From assembly GCA_038745855.1 (NCBI GenBank), contig JBCDLC010000011.1, positions 13,253 through 77,252 of the forward strand: a stretch of DNA of 64,000 bases, read 5' to 3'. The stretch comes from UBA5336 sp038745855. GTDB lineage: Bacteria; Pseudomonadota; Alphaproteobacteria; Caulobacterales; Hyphomonadaceae. Below are positions 1 through 9,299 of the stretch, in pieces. The notes under the pieces were generated by a model, which was given only the letters and a program-made list of their open reading frames with translations, ran no database searches and was not told where the DNA came from. Numbering within the stretch: the first letter of the stretch is position 1; every line of letters begins with the position of its first letter. The translations under genes were made by a program, and so were the position numbers.

Positions 1-41
1 GCCCCAGCCAGAAACAACCACGCGGACATGCTTTGCAGCCC

Positions 42-443
42 CTAGAGCATGTTCAGCGAGAGGCGGGCCTCGTCCGACATCCGGGACGGATCCCATGGTG
101 GATCGAAGGTCAGACGCACCTCGACATCGCCGACGCCGTCCACGGTGCGCGCCGCACTCTCGACCCAGCCGGGCATGTCGCCCGCCACGGGACAACCGGG
201 TGCTGTCAGCGTCATATCGATATCGACCTTGCGGGTCCCTTCATCGATATCGACCTTGTAGATCAGGCCAAGCTCGTAAATGTCGACGGGGATTTCCGGA
301 TCGTAGACGCTCTTGAAAGCGGCGATTAAATCGTCGGTGATGCGGTTCAACTCGTCCTGGGGGATCGACCCTTCAGCGTCGACCGGTGGCGCGCTGGCCG
401 CTGCCACATCGATCATGTCCCGTGCCGTCATATCGTCAGCCAT
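42..443 (-). CDS. sufT: SUF system assembly protein SufT (MIP18/DUF59 family)
   Basis: A 133-residue MIP18/DUF59-family protein, the kind encoded at the 3' end of alphaproteobacterial suf operons and thought to help maturation or delivery of Fe-S clusters in the cytosol. The DUF59 core starts near residue 30 (ITDDLIAAFKSVYDPEIPV) and includes the family cysteine in TAPGCPV and a conserved FDPPWDP end. The N-terminal ~30 residues are a low-complexity extension common in these proteins. It is the last suf gene visible at the left edge. I took ATG at 443; a GTG directly before it is an alternative. A sufA-type gene may lie beyond the window. Confidence 0.9.
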   Translation of the reverse strand: MADDMTARDMIDVAAASAPPVDAEGSIPQDELNRITDDLIAAFKSVYDPEIPVDIYELGLIYKVDIDEGTRKVDIDMTLTAPGCPVAGDMPGWVESAARTVDGVGDVEVRLTFDPPWDPSRMSDEARLSLNML

Positions 444-691
444 CACTCGGCATTCCTTAACTCTAGGCGTCGTTCTGTCGTGTTGATGCGTTCTTTCAGT
501 CTGTCCATTTCGGCGGTGCGGTACCGCCCACCGCCGCAGCGATGCAAGGGGCTTTGAACGAGAGTCCTAGGCCAAACGTTGCGCTGCAACACGCGGAATT
601 TGGGGCCCCGTCGTTCATATTCAACGCCGCAGATATCAGACCGCAATCGCCCGCTGCGCTCGAGAACCGGAGTGTGCGAAGTATCTGACAT
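443..691 (-). CDS. possible small hypothetical protein between sufS and sufT
   Basis: An 82-codon frame fills the gap between sufS and sufT in the same direction, starting 18 bases after the sufS stop and overlapping the sufT start as TGATG, which suggests translational coupling. I recognise no family. The C-terminus (MDRLKERINTTERRLELRNAE region) is helical and charged. Against it: no clear ribosome binding site before the ATG, several codons rare for this genome (AGG, AGA, TTA, CTA), and weak third-position GC bias. It could simply be a 260-base spacer in the operon. Confidence 0.3.
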   Translation of the reverse strand: MSDTSHTPVLERSGRLRSDICGVEYERRGPKFRVLQRNVWPRTLVQSPLHRCGGGRYRTAEMDRLKERINTTERRLELRNAE

Positions 692-709
692 CGTGAACGT
701 TTAGCACAT

Positions 710-1939
710 TCACACCAACATGCCACGGGCACGGTCAAGCGCGCCGACAAACGCGTCCACGTCGTCGTCTGTGTTGTATATGCCAAAGCTGGCGCGGGCG
801 GTCGCGCTGACACCGAGATGGCCCATCAGGGGTTGGGCGCAGTGGTGCCCTGCACGGACGGCAACGCCATACCGGTCAAGGATCTGCGCAATGTCATGGG
901 GGTGGGCGCCTTCCAGGCTGAACGCCAGAACCGCGCCCTTCCCTTCCGCTTCCCCGTGGACCGTGACACCGTTCACTCCGCGAAGCGCTTCCCGCGCACG
1001 GGTATAGAGCCTTTTTTCGTGGGCCTGGACGTCTGCGTTTGAGAACTGCTCTACCCAGTCGATGGCGGCCCCAAGCCCCACCGCCTCTATGATGGGCGGC
1101 GTACCGGCTTCGAAGCGGTGCGGCGCGGTGTTGTAGGTCACACGGCCGGTTTCGACGATCTCGATCATCTCTCCGCCGCCCTGGTAGGGCCGCATGGCGT
1201 TCAGCGTCTCGCGCTTGCCATAAAGAACGCCGATGCCCGTCGGCCCGTAGAGTTTATGCCCTGAGAAGATGTAGTAGTCGCAGTCCATGGCCTGGACATC
1301 GACGGGGAGGTGCACAGCGCCCTGGCACCCATCCAGCAGGACTTCCGCCCCGGCGGCCCGCGCGAGCCGCACGATCTCCGGCACGTCGGTCACGGTTCCG
1401 AGCACGTTGGACATATGGGTAAGCGCGACCATCCGCGTCCGAGGCCCCATGGCGCCAGCAAGGGCGTCCATGTCCAGGCTCCCGTCCTCGTTCAGGCCCA
1501 CCCATTTCAGAACGGCACCGTGCCGCTCCCTCAGGAAATGCCACGGCACGATGTTCGAATGGTGCTCCATGATGGACAGCACGATCTCGTCGCCCGGTTG
1601 GATCGTCGCCGCCAGGCCGTTTGCAACGAGGTTGATCGCTTCCGTCGCGCCCTTGGTGAAGACGATCTCGTCGAGGCTCTCGGCGTTCACGAATGCCCGA
1701 GCTTTTTCCCGTGCCGCCTCGAACGCATCTGTTGTTTCGTTGGCCAACGTGTGCAGCCCGCGATGCACATTGGCATAGGCGGTGCGCATCTGATCCGCCA
1801 TGGCATCAATGACCGCGTTCGGTTTCTGGGCGCTCGCGGCATTGTCCAGATAGACTAGCGGCTTTCCGTGCACGTCCCGGGAGAGGATCGGGAATTCGTC
1901 GCGAATGGCATCAAGTTCGAGGGGGCGCTTTTCCATCAT
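710..1939 (-). CDS. sufS: cysteine desulfurase SufS (group II)
   Basis: PLP-dependent cysteine desulfurase that takes sulphur from L-cysteine for the SufBCD scaffold. The 409-residue length fits the SufS/CsdA group. Visible: N-terminal LDNAASAQKP motif, HHSN near 126, the PLP lysine in SGHK (about residue 229) and the active-site cysteine in RAGHHCAQP (about 367). An open frame continues upstream into sufD, but family alignment favours the paired ATGs at 1939/1936, about 45 bases after the sufD stop. It is one of two cysteine desulfurases in this operon; the other (6197-7354) is of the IscS/NifS type. Confidence 0.95.
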   Translation of the reverse strand: MMEKRPLELDAIRDEFPILSRDVHGKPLVYLDNAASAQKPNAVIDAMADQMRTAYANVHRGLHTLANETTDAFEAAREKARAFVNAESLDEIVFTKGATEAINLVANGLAATIQPGDEIVLSIMEHHSNIVPWHFLRERHGAVLKWVGLNEDGSLDMDALAGAMGPRTRMVALTHMSNVLGTVTDVPEIVRLARAAGAEVLLDGCQGAVHLPVDVQAMDCDYYIFSGHKLYGPTGIGVLYGKRETLNAMRPYQGGGEMIEIVETGRVTYNTAPHRFEAGTPPIIEAVGLGAAIDWVEQFSNADVQAHEKRLYTRAREALRGVNGVTVHGEAEGKGAVLAFSLEGAHPHDIAQILDRYGVAVRAGHHCAQPLMGHLGVSATARASFGIYNTDDDVDAFVGALDRARGMLV

Positions 1940-1983
1940 GGTGTCGATGTAAGGTGGCACGCGTCGGTCGTCGCTGCGGCTGA

Positions 1984-3219
1984 TTACACCGCCGCCTTCA
2001 GCCAATCGCTTGCGAGTGTGCGCAGGATGTCCCCCGTCGCTTCGTGCGCGGTTTCCAAAGCGTCGGCGATGAAGGCCTCGGTCAGCAAAGCCTTCGCCTG
2101 GGCATCCGGTATCCCGCGCTGGCGCATGTAGAAGATCTGGTCTGCGTCCAGCGCGCCGCAGGTATTGCCGTGGGCGCATTCCACGTCGTCGGCGTAGATT
2201 TCCAGCTCGGGCTTGGCAAACACCTCTGCGCCATCCTCAAGCAAGAGCGCATGGTGGCCCATCTCGGCCTCGGTGCGCTGGCCGACCGTGCGTGGGACAT
2301 GGAACTTCCCCTGGAAGATTGCACGGCCACCGTCCAGCACAGCTCCTTTCGTAGTCTGCTGCGTAATGCAGGCCTGGGCGCCATGGTGAACATGGCTTGT
2401 GAGGTCGACATGGTAGCCATCGCCGGCCAGATAGGCGCCGTTCATTTCTGCCCGCGCGCCTTGTCCTTCGTGGGCAACCCGCATCTCGATCCGTGAAACC
2501 TTTGCGCCAAGCGACAGCACCGTTTGGGTGAGAGCGGCCCCCGCACCGAGGTGGACATCTGCTGTGATCGCCTGGGCCTCGTCCGAGCGGCCCGATTGGA
2601 AGAGCGTGCGGCTCGCCTCCCCGCCTTCCTGCACGGCAAGGTCGAGCAGGTGGGAGGAAAAGCCCGCGCCGCCGAGGTGGCTTTCCAGTATATCAACCGA
2701 CGCTCCGGGGCGCACCAGGATGGTGACACGCGAGAAACTCGCCTCGGCTTGGGTGGACGCGAAGACGAAATGGAGCGGCGTTTTTACCGGCTCGGTGATT
2801 TCCAGCATGATTGAGGATGGTCCACCCTTCTGGGCCGAGAGCGCTGCGGACAGGGCGCCAAGCGGCATCCGCTCGGCGTCGCCAAGCGCCTGAGCATCCA
2901 TCTTCTCGAACCCGCGCACGCCTTTCGGCCACTTTTTCGGGAGGGTCATGGCGCCATTTTCGAACAGGATCCGACACGCCTTCACGGGTTCAAAGGGATC
3001 GGTAATGGCCGTTTGCGAGGGGCTTTTCAGATCCGGAAGCGCCGCGCGAAAATCTGTCCAACGCCAGGCTTCCATCCGGCGGTGGGGAAGACCGCTCTCG
3101 GCAAAGGCTGCAAACGCGCGCTCTCGCCGCGGATCTTCCGGCAGCATGGCGTAGCGGGCAATCAGTTCCAGTTCGGCTGGCGTGGGATCCTTGATCTGAT
3201 CCCGGAAGGGCAGCGCCAT
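1984..3219 (-). CDS. sufD: Fe-S cluster assembly scaffold subunit SufD
   Basis: SufD partners SufB and SufC in the SufBC2D scaffold complex. The 411-residue protein has the typical N-terminal segment with RRMEAWRWTDFRAAL near residue 50 and the C-terminal beta-helix core ending in the family signature region (ECAHGNTCGALDADQIFYM, then RGIP). Its start overlaps the sufC stop as TAATG, so the genes are translationally coupled. SufD is more divergent than SufB, as usual. Confidence 0.93.
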   Translation of the reverse strand: MALPFRDQIKDPTPAELELIARYAMLPEDPRRERAFAAFAESGLPHRRMEAWRWTDFRAALPDLKSPSQTAITDPFEPVKACRILFENGAMTLPKKWPKGVRGFEKMDAQALGDAERMPLGALSAALSAQKGGPSSIMLEITEPVKTPLHFVFASTQAEASFSRVTILVRPGASVDILESHLGGAGFSSHLLDLAVQEGGEASRTLFQSGRSDEAQAITADVHLGAGAALTQTVLSLGAKVSRIEMRVAHEGQGARAEMNGAYLAGDGYHVDLTSHVHHGAQACITQQTTKGAVLDGGRAIFQGKFHVPRTVGQRTEAEMGHHALLLEDGAEVFAKPELEIYADDVECAHGNTCGALDADQIFYMRQRGIPDAQAKALLTEAFIADALETAHEATGDILRTLASDWLKAAV

Positions 3220-3992
3220 TACGCGGCCTCGCTCAAGACGCCGTCATATCCCTCTTTCTCGAGCCGAAGCGCCAGGTCAGGCCCGCCGCTGGTCACGATA
3301 CGGCCATCGGCGAGCACGTGCACCTTGTCCGGTTTGATATGGTCCAGCAGACGCTGGTAGTGCGTGATGACAAGCATGCCGCGCTCTGGACTGCGGAGGG
3401 CATTCACCCCGTCGGCCACTGTTTTCAGGGCGTCGATGTCCAGCCCGCTATCGGTTTCATCGAGGATCACGAAGCGAGGCTCCATCATCATCATCTGGAA
3501 GATTTCGAGCCGCTTCTTCTCCCCGCCGGAGAAACCGACATTGAGCGGGCGCTTCAGCATTTCCTGCGAGAGGTTCAGTGCCGCACCCAACTTTCGGCAT
3601 TTCTTGATGAAGTCGGGCGCGGAAATCTCCGGCTCGCCACGCGCTTTCCGCTGTGCGTTCATGGCTGTGCGAATGAAGATCATCACGGGAACACCAGGGA
3701 TTTCAACGGGATACTGGAAGGAGAGGAAAAGCCCCTTCGCAGCCCGTTCCTCGGGGTCCATGTCGAGGAGGTCCTCTCCTTCGAGGTCGGCTGAGCCGCC
3801 TGTCACCTCGTATCCATCGCGCCCGGTCAAGACGTAGGAAAGGGTCGACTTGCCGGCCCCGTTCGGCCCCATAATCGCATGCACTTCACCAGCGGGCACC
3901 TCAAGGGAAAGGCCCTTCAGGATCTGCTTGGCGTCTTCGCCTTCGCCCACGGTGGCGGCAAGATTATCAAGTATCAGCATAACGCCATCCAT
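3219..3992 (-). CDS. sufC: SUF system ATPase SufC
   Basis: ABC-type ATPase of the SufBCD complex. Visible: Walker A GPNGAGKST (about residues 42-50), the SufC signature SGGEKKRLEIFQ, and Walker B/D-loop VILDETDSGLDIDAL. At 257 residues it matches the family. The ATG at 3992 gives a four-residue leader before MLILDNL; the ATG at 3980 would fit most SufC N-termini better, so the start is uncertain by 12 bases. It lies 36 bases after a small unknown gene and overlaps sufD by one base. Confidence 0.95.
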   Translation of the reverse strand: MDGVMLILDNLAATVGEGEDAKQILKGLSLEVPAGEVHAIMGPNGAGKSTLSYVLTGRDGYEVTGGSADLEGEDLLDMDPEERAAKGLFLSFQYPVEIPGVPVMIFIRTAMNAQRKARGEPEISAPDFIKKCRKLGAALNLSQEMLKRPLNVGFSGGEKKRLEIFQMMMMEPRFVILDETDSGLDIDALKTVADGVNALRSPERGMLVITHYQRLLDHIKPDKVHVLADGRIVTSGGPDLALRLEKEGYDGVLSEAA

Positions 3993-4028
3993 ATGGTCCC
4001 CAAATCTGCGAAAGGGAAGGCCTTTTCG

Positions 4029-4277
4029 CTAATCGCTGACATCCTCGAAACCAAGCCCGGGAACCTCGTTTGCCATCTCGCCGAAGACTTCGGCGATGGT
4101 GTCCTGGTGATCGGGGAAGGCCCGCACGAGATCGAAGGCAAAATCACGGATTGCGGCTTTCACGATGGCCTCGCGGAAGACATCGTCATCGGACATGTCG
4201 TCGAGCGCTGTGGCAACATAGCGGGTCAACATGCCCACGCGTCCATCAACCCGCCTGCTCTGCTCGGTCACGGACAT
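4029..4277 (-). CDS. small hypothetical protein inside the suf operon
   Basis: An 82-residue acidic, probably helical protein between sufB and sufC, codirectional with them. The ATG is preceded by a purine-rich ribosome binding site (GGGGAG) and the stop is 36 bases before sufC. I do not recognise the family: no cysteines, no membrane segment, no signal peptide. It contains DDMSDDDVFREAIVKAAIRDF and ends in FEDVSD. A 192-base spacer separates it from sufB; an internal promoter there is possible but no good consensus is visible. Its position suggests a link to Fe-S assembly or its regulation, which is inference only. Confidence 0.6.
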   Translation of the reverse strand: MSVTEQSRRVDGRVGMLTRYVATALDDMSDDDVFREAIVKAAIRDFAFDLVRAFPDHQDTIAEVFGEMANEVPGLGFEDVSD

Positions 4278-4469
4278 ACTCCCCTGTCAGGCCTTGCCAG
4301 GTCCCAGTCGTTCAGCGCCAGGGACGCCCACTCAGGAGATGTAGCACCAATCCCCGCACGAGGATAATGGAAAAAGAACAGGGTGGTGGGAACGTTTTCG
4401 ACGTCTCAACCCGTCAAGACGAAGCGGCTCGTTGCTGAGATCGGGCGCCCGAATTGCCCGCTGGTTCGG

Positions 4470-6038
4470 CTAGCCCACGCTCCCTTCAAGACTGACTTCC
4501 AGGAGTTTCTGTGCTTCGACCGCGAACTCCATGGGCAGTTCCTGCAGCACGTCCCGGACGAAGCCGTTGACAAGCAGGGCTACCGCCTCTTCCTCGCCAA
4601 GACCGCGCTGGCGGGCATAGAACATCTGATCCTCTGAGAGCTTCGTCGTCGTCGCCTCGTGCTCAAGCTGGGCATCGGCCCGCCGGTTCTCGACATAAGG
4701 CACCGTGTGCGCCCCACACGATTGGCCAATGAGAAGACTGTCGCACTGGGTGAAGTTCCGTGCTTTCTCGGCCTTCTTGTTGATCGAGACGAGCCCGCGA
4801 TAGGTGTTGTCCGACCGGCCTGCCGAAACGCCCTTCGAGATGATCCGCGAGCGGGTGTTCTTGCCGAGGTGGATCATCTTCGTGCCGGTATCGGCCATCT
4901 GGCGTCCATTGGTGACGGCGATGGAATAGAATTCGCCGACGCTCTCGTCCCCGCGCAAGATGCAGGACGGGTATTTCCACGTGACGGCCGACCCTGTCTC
5001 GACCTGAGTCCAGGAGATCTTCGAACGCGCTCCACGGCAGTCGCCGCGTTTGGTCACGAAATTGTAGATTCCACCCTTGCCGTTCTCGTCTCCCGGCCAC
5101 CAGTTCTGGACTGTCGAATACTTGATTTCCGCGTCTTCGAGCGCGACCAGTTCGACTACGGCGGCGTGCAGTTGGTTTTCGTCCCGCATGGGTGCCGTGC
5201 ACCCCTCAAGATAGGACACATGGGCGCCCTCATCGGCAACAATAAGTGTCCGCTCGAATTGCCCTGTATTCTCGGCATTCATCCGGAAATAGGTGCTGAG
5301 TTCCATGGGACATCTGACGCCCTTGGGAACGTAAACGAATGTCCCGTCCGAGAAGACGGCACTGTTGAGGGTGGCAAAGAAATTGTCGGACTGCGGAACA
5401 ACCGTTCCCAGGTACTTCTTCACGAGTTCTGGATACTCGTGCACCGCTTCGCTGATGGACATGAAGATCACGCCGGCCTTTTCGAGTTCCTTCTTGAAGG
5501 TCGTGGCCACTGATACGCTGTCGAACACGGCATCGACCGCAACTTTCGGCCGGTCCCGGGCGTCGGCGGCCGATCCGGCTGCGCCTTTCACACCCAGGAG
5601 GACCTCAGCTTCCCGGAGCGGGATCCCAAGCTTCTCATAGGTCTCGAGGATTTCGGCGGGCACATCATCGATCGATTCGTACTTCGCGCCGGCCTTGGGG
5701 GCCGCGTAATAGTGATAGGCCTGGTAATCAATGGCGGGGTACCGGACCATCGCCCAGTCCGGTTCCTCCATATTCAGCCAGCGTTCGTAAGCCTTGAGCC
5801 GCCACTCGAGCAGCCATTCAGGCTCCTCTTTCTTCTCGGAAATCAGGCGGATGATATCTTCGTTGAGGCCCTGCGGCGCGAGCTCCATCTCGATATCGGT
5901 CGAAAAGCCAGCCGAGTAGTTTTCAGCTTCAAGCGCCTTGGCTGCAGCGACCGTTCCCGCATCAATGCCGTCCTTCACCGTCACCTCGCCATTGGCGTCG
6001 TGGGTGTGAACCTCTTCTATTCCGCAACAATCGGTCAT
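4470..6038 (-). CDS. sufB: Fe-S cluster assembly protein SufB
   Basis: SufB is the scaffold subunit on which clusters are built with SufC and SufD. The 522-residue protein shows the long N-terminal helical part (LLEWRLKAYERWL), the central beta-helix with VPQSDNFFATLNSAVFSDGTF-type sequence (from about residue 215) and the conserved C-terminal segment with GAHTVPY, HEATTTKLSEDQMFY and RQRG. Start ATG at 6038 has a GGGAG sequence upstream. It follows the cysteine desulfurase gene after 158 bases. Confidence 0.97.
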   Translation of the reverse strand: MTDCCGIEEVHTHDANGEVTVKDGIDAGTVAAAKALEAENYSAGFSTDIEMELAPQGLNEDIIRLISEKKEEPEWLLEWRLKAYERWLNMEEPDWAMVRYPAIDYQAYHYYAAPKAGAKYESIDDVPAEILETYEKLGIPLREAEVLLGVKGAAGSAADARDRPKVAVDAVFDSVSVATTFKKELEKAGVIFMSISEAVHEYPELVKKYLGTVVPQSDNFFATLNSAVFSDGTFVYVPKGVRCPMELSTYFRMNAENTGQFERTLIVADEGAHVSYLEGCTAPMRDENQLHAAVVELVALEDAEIKYSTVQNWWPGDENGKGGIYNFVTKRGDCRGARSKISWTQVETGSAVTWKYPSCILRGDESVGEFYSIAVTNGRQMADTGTKMIHLGKNTRSRIISKGVSAGRSDNTYRGLVSINKKAEKARNFTQCDSLLIGQSCGAHTVPYVENRRADAQLEHEATTTKLSEDQMFYARQRGLGEEEAVALLVNGFVRDVLQELPMEFAVEAQKLLEVSLEGSVG

Positions 6039-6196
6039 TTACGGCTCCCGTATCGAACCCCGTATATGGGCCATAGAACGCGATTTGCACACACCCCGCG
6101 ACGACCTATCCATGCTTACCCGGATCTGGAGCCCGTCTGGCCTGCGCTTGATAAGTCCAACACTACCCCGCAGCGCGGGTTTGGCCGCCCGCAATG

Positions 6197-7354
6197 TCAA
6201 GACGGCCCGGCACTCCCCTGAGCGGTGGGCCGAACCCGGCGCGCGGCCTTGAGCCAGGCCTCGGCGACTGCGTCGAAGTCGGAGGGATCGCTGTCCCACC
6301 CGAAACTCAAACGGATGGCCGCATCTGCCAACCCGTCGGTGACCCCCATTGCCGACAGAACCACCGAGCGTTTGACCTTGCCCGATGAGCAAGCCGCCCC
6401 AGACGATACGGCGATCCCGGCAAGATCCATCGCCATGACCTGTGTCTCTGCCCGGAAGCCTTCGAGGGCAAAGCATGAGGTGCCCGCAACCCGCTCGACC
6501 GCGTGCCCCATGACAGAGATACCGGCATCTGCCACCAATCGCGCCTCCATGGCGTCCCTGAGGTCGGCGAGGGTGCCGTACGACGCGATATCCCTCACGG
6601 CCGCCTCCGCCGCGGCGCCAAACCCGGCGATGCCTGGCACATTCTCCGTGCCCGACCGGATCGAACGCTCCTGCCCTCCCCCCAATTGGAGCGGCTTGAG
6701 TGGGGCGCCCGCGCGATGCCAGAGTGCGCCTACGCCCTGGGGGCCACCAATCTTATGGGCGGACAGGGCAAGGTAATCTGCACCCAACAAGGCCACGTTC
6801 ACGGGGATCTTCCCGAGCGCCTGAACGGCATCGCAGTGCGTCAGCCCGCCCGCCGCGCGGACCAGAACGGCCGCCTCTGCCACCGGTTGGATCACGCCGG
6901 TTTCGTTATTCACCAGCATCAAAGCAAGGAAGGGGATGCCATCTACGTCGGCGTCCCAGCCCGCAAGCATCGTCTCGAGGTGATCAAGGTCGATCCGTCC
7001 GTCGGGTCGCGCGTAAACGCTGCGTACTGGGGCACCAGTCGTTCCTGCATTCTGGGTGACGGCCTCGTGCTCGATGGCCGAGACGAGCAGGGTCACCGGG
7101 CCGGTATGGGCAGCGATGGCGCCATGGAGCGCGAGCGTGTTTGCCTCTGTGCCGCCGCTCGTGAAGACGATGTCTTCTGCCCTTGAGCCGATCGCGCCAC
7201 CGATTTGACCCCGGGCCGTCTCAACCCGTTTGCGCGCCCCCCGGCCAGGGCCGTGCACACTGGATGGATTAGCCGTAGACCCCAGGGCGCCGACCATGGC
7301 CGCGCGCGCTTCGGGGCGCAGGGGCGCTGTTGCGTTATAGTCCGCATAAATCAT
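6197..7354 (-). CDS. cysteine desulfurase, IscS/NifS type (group I)
   Basis: First gene of the visible suf operon. The 385-residue protein has the group I cysteine desulfurase layout: N-terminal YADYNATAPLRPEA, TSGGTEANTLAL near residue 68, PLP lysine in LSAHKIGGPQGVG (about 200), and the mobile-loop cysteine in SSGAACSSGKV (about 325). It supplies sulphur in addition to SufS. In many alphaproteobacterial suf loci an Rrf2-type regulator (IscR) precedes this gene; none is present within the 250 bases upstream here, where the next gene is a divergent hydrolase. Confidence 0.9.
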   Translation of the reverse strand: MIYADYNATAPLRPEARAAMVGALGSTANPSSVHGPGRGARKRVETARGQIGGAIGSRAEDIVFTSGGTEANTLALHGAIAAHTGPVTLLVSAIEHEAVTQNAGTTGAPVRSVYARPDGRIDLDHLETMLAGWDADVDGIPFLALMLVNNETGVIQPVAEAAVLVRAAGGLTHCDAVQALGKIPVNVALLGADYLALSAHKIGGPQGVGALWHRAGAPLKPLQLGGGQERSIRSGTENVPGIAGFGAAAEAAVRDIASYGTLADLRDAMEARLVADAGISVMGHAVERVAGTSCFALEGFRAETQVMAMDLAGIAVSSGAACSSGKVKRSVVLSAMGVTDGLADAAIRLSFGWDSDPSDFDAVAEAWLKAARRVRPTAQGSAGPS

Positions 7355-7610
7355 GGGGGGGACTTAGGGCGGACAGGCCCGATCGGAAACCAGTCCTGTT
7401 TCTGAGGAATACGCCCAGGCGGCCACCCTCGGCCGACACGCCTCTTACATCGCGCGGCACGTACGGCGCGACGATGTGACCGTGACGAAACAGACCGCCC
7501 GAATTTCGCCGCTACGGAGGGCTAGGAGAGCGGTTTTTCTTGCCTTCGAGGGGGCAGGTCGCCTATTTCCGCCGCTTACCGTCACCTCCGACCCGTTACA
7601 GAAGGTCAAT

Positions 7611-8291
7611 ATGGCTGAACTGATCATTCCCGGCCCAGCCGGCCGCATCGAGGGCCGTTATACGGAGCCGCCCATCGAAGGCGCCCCAATCGCGCTTATC
7701 CTGCATCCGCACCCGAAAGCGGGCGGCACTATGCAGGATCCCATCACCATCCGCCTTTACCAGATGTTCGAAGCCAGGGGGTTCGGCGTCTTGCGTTACA
7801 ACTCCCGCGGCGTGGGCCGCACCCAGGGCGTCTATGACCATGGCGTGGGTGAACTCGAAGACGCGGCTTTCGTGCTCGACTATCTCGAAAATCTCGCCGA
7901 AAGCCCGCGCTACGTCTGGTGCGCCGGCTACAGTTTTGGCGCCTGGATTACGCTGCAACTGCTCATGCGCCGTCCAGAGATCGACGGTTTCTTTGCGATT
8001 TCGCCTCCAGCCAACCACTACGATCTGTCCTTCCTCGCCCCCTGCCCGGCGTCCGGTCTCATCGTATCGGGGGATGCCGACGCCATTTCCGGCCCCTCCG
8101 ATGTGGAACGGGCCCTCCAAAAGGTGCGTGTGCAGAAAGGCGAAGTGATTGACCGCGATGTCGTCCACGGGGCCAACCATTTTTACAAGGACAAGCATGT
8201 CGAATTGATGGGCAAGGTCGAGGCCTATCTCGACCGACGGCTCGAAGAAGCAGAGCGCAAACTACGCGAAGACGCAGAACTCGATAGCTGA
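7611..8291 (+). CDS. alpha/beta hydrolase (COG2945-like)
   Basis: A 226-residue cytosolic alpha/beta hydrolase. Visible: strand-turn LHPHPKAGGTMQ near residue 28, YNSRGVGRTQG near 60, a nucleophile elbow GYSFGAW (about residue 105, Ser in G-Y-S-F-G), DADAISGP (probable acid residue) and VHGANHFY (catalytic His near 182). The substrate is unknown. A longer frame extends upstream but the ATG at 7611 fits the family and is preceded by GAAGG. It is transcribed divergently from the suf operon; the 255-base gap between them shows no recognised operator. Confidence 0.82.
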   Translation: MAELIIPGPAGRIEGRYTEPPIEGAPIALILHPHPKAGGTMQDPITIRLYQMFEARGFGVLRYNSRGVGRTQGVYDHGVGELEDAAFVLDYLENLAESPRYVWCAGYSFGAWITLQLLMRRPEIDGFFAISPPANHYDLSFLAPCPASGLIVSGDADAISGPSDVERALQKVRVQKGEVIDRDVVHGANHFYKDKHVELMGKVEAYLDRRLEEAERKLREDAELDS

Positions 8292-8372
8292 TTGCGCGAA
8301 ACCCTTCGCTTAGCCCGAGGGCGCTGCTAAGGTCCCGTTAATAACTTTGTTCAGCTAGTGACGGGGCCGGCC

Positions 8373-9299
8373 ATGCAAATCCAGACACCGGCGCAGCATG
8401 CGCCGGCCACGCGCAGCACTTATACGCCTGCGGCCTCCGACAGGGACCAGCTCGCAGAAACGCTGACGTTTCTTGTCATCGGCGCCCAGAAGGCCGGCAC
8501 CACCTGGATCTGCGACGTCCTCCGCCGCCATCCCGATGTGTTCATTCCCGACTGGAAGGAACTTCATTTCTTCGAGCAGGCGCCAAATTTCGAGAAGGGC
8601 TACCGCTGGTATCTCGACTTCTTCGCAGGCAGCGAGCACGCCACCGCGCGCGGAGAAGGCACACCGAACTACTTCTATAATGTGTGCACGCCCCTCGAGC
8701 ATCGCGATTGGATCCATCGCGACGTGCCAGACCGGGTCAAAGCGCACCTTCCCGACGTCCAGCTCATCCTGAGCCTCCGCGATCCCGTCCAGCGGGCCAT
8801 CTCGTCATACAACCACTTCGTCCTGCGCGGAAACATCTCGCCGAAAACAGCGTTGAGGGATTGCTGGGACACGCGCGGCATCCGTAGTGCCGGCCGCTAC
8901 GACGAACAGCTCAAGAAATGGCTTGCCCATTACGACCTCAGCCAATTCGAAATTGTCATCTATGAGGACGATATCAAACCGGACGGCCGTAAGCTTGCGA
9001 CCGCCAACCGGCTCTTCAGCGCCATTGGCGTTGCGCCCATGGACGATATTCCTGGCCTCTTCGTCCGCAGCAATCGCCGGCTCGACGGCGCCCTCGCCCA
9101 CCTCAACCGGATCCCGTTTCTGCGCGAGAACCGCTATGGCCGGAAAATCCGCGACCGCATCAATGGCGCAATCCCGGCCCCGGTCCAGAACTTGCTATCG
9201 ATCAAGGTTGACGACCGCGATATCGATGCCCTGCGCGAGGAATTCGAGCCGCACAACCGTGCCCTAGAGGCCTTGATCGGACGCAAACTGCCATGGTGA
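8373..9299 (+). CDS. sulfotransferase domain protein (tandem copy 1)
   Basis: PAPS-dependent sulfotransferase of the bacterial Sulfotransfer_1/heparan-sulfate-type superfamily. The 5'-phosphosulfate-binding loop IGAQKAGTTW lies at about residues 34-43 and the 3'-phosphate-binding segment LRDPVQRAISSYNHF at about 135-149. No signal peptide or membrane segment is visible, so it acts in the cytosol. Start: ATG 8373 preferred to an upstream GTG at 8358. The stop overlaps the next gene, a close paralog, by 7 bases. The acceptor substrate is unknown; the nearby polyprenyl sugar-phosphate transferase makes an envelope glycan plausible. Confidence 0.85.
   Translation: MQIQTPAQHAPATRSTYTPAASDRDQLAETLTFLVIGAQKAGTTWICDVLRRHPDVFIPDWKELHFFEQAPNFEKGYRWYLDFFAGSEHATARGEGTPNYFYNVCTPLEHRDWIHRDVPDRVKAHLPDVQLILSLRDPVQRAISSYNHFVLRGNISPKTALRDCWDTRGIRSAGRYDEQLKKWLAHYDLSQFEIVIYEDDIKPDGRKLATANRLFSAIGVAPMDDIPGLFVRSNRRLDGALAHLNRIPFLRENRYGRKIRDRINGAIPAPVQNLLSIKVDDRDIDALREEFEPHNRALEALIGRKLPW

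Noticed and set aside
4367..4438. Short plus-strand frame with GAGG before ATG in the sufB-small gene gap
   Set aside because: Only 23 codons, opposite to the operon and without similarity; likely chance.
6061..6180. IscR-type operator between the cysteine desulfurase and sufB
   Set aside because: A GGACTTATC stretch on the minus strand is only a partial match to IscR sites and lacks the second arm.
6039..6476. Minus-strand frame upstream of sufB resembling a possible Rrf2 regulator position
   Set aside because: It overlaps the cysteine desulfurase in another frame and shows no Rrf2 motif; I found no IscR-like gene in the window.
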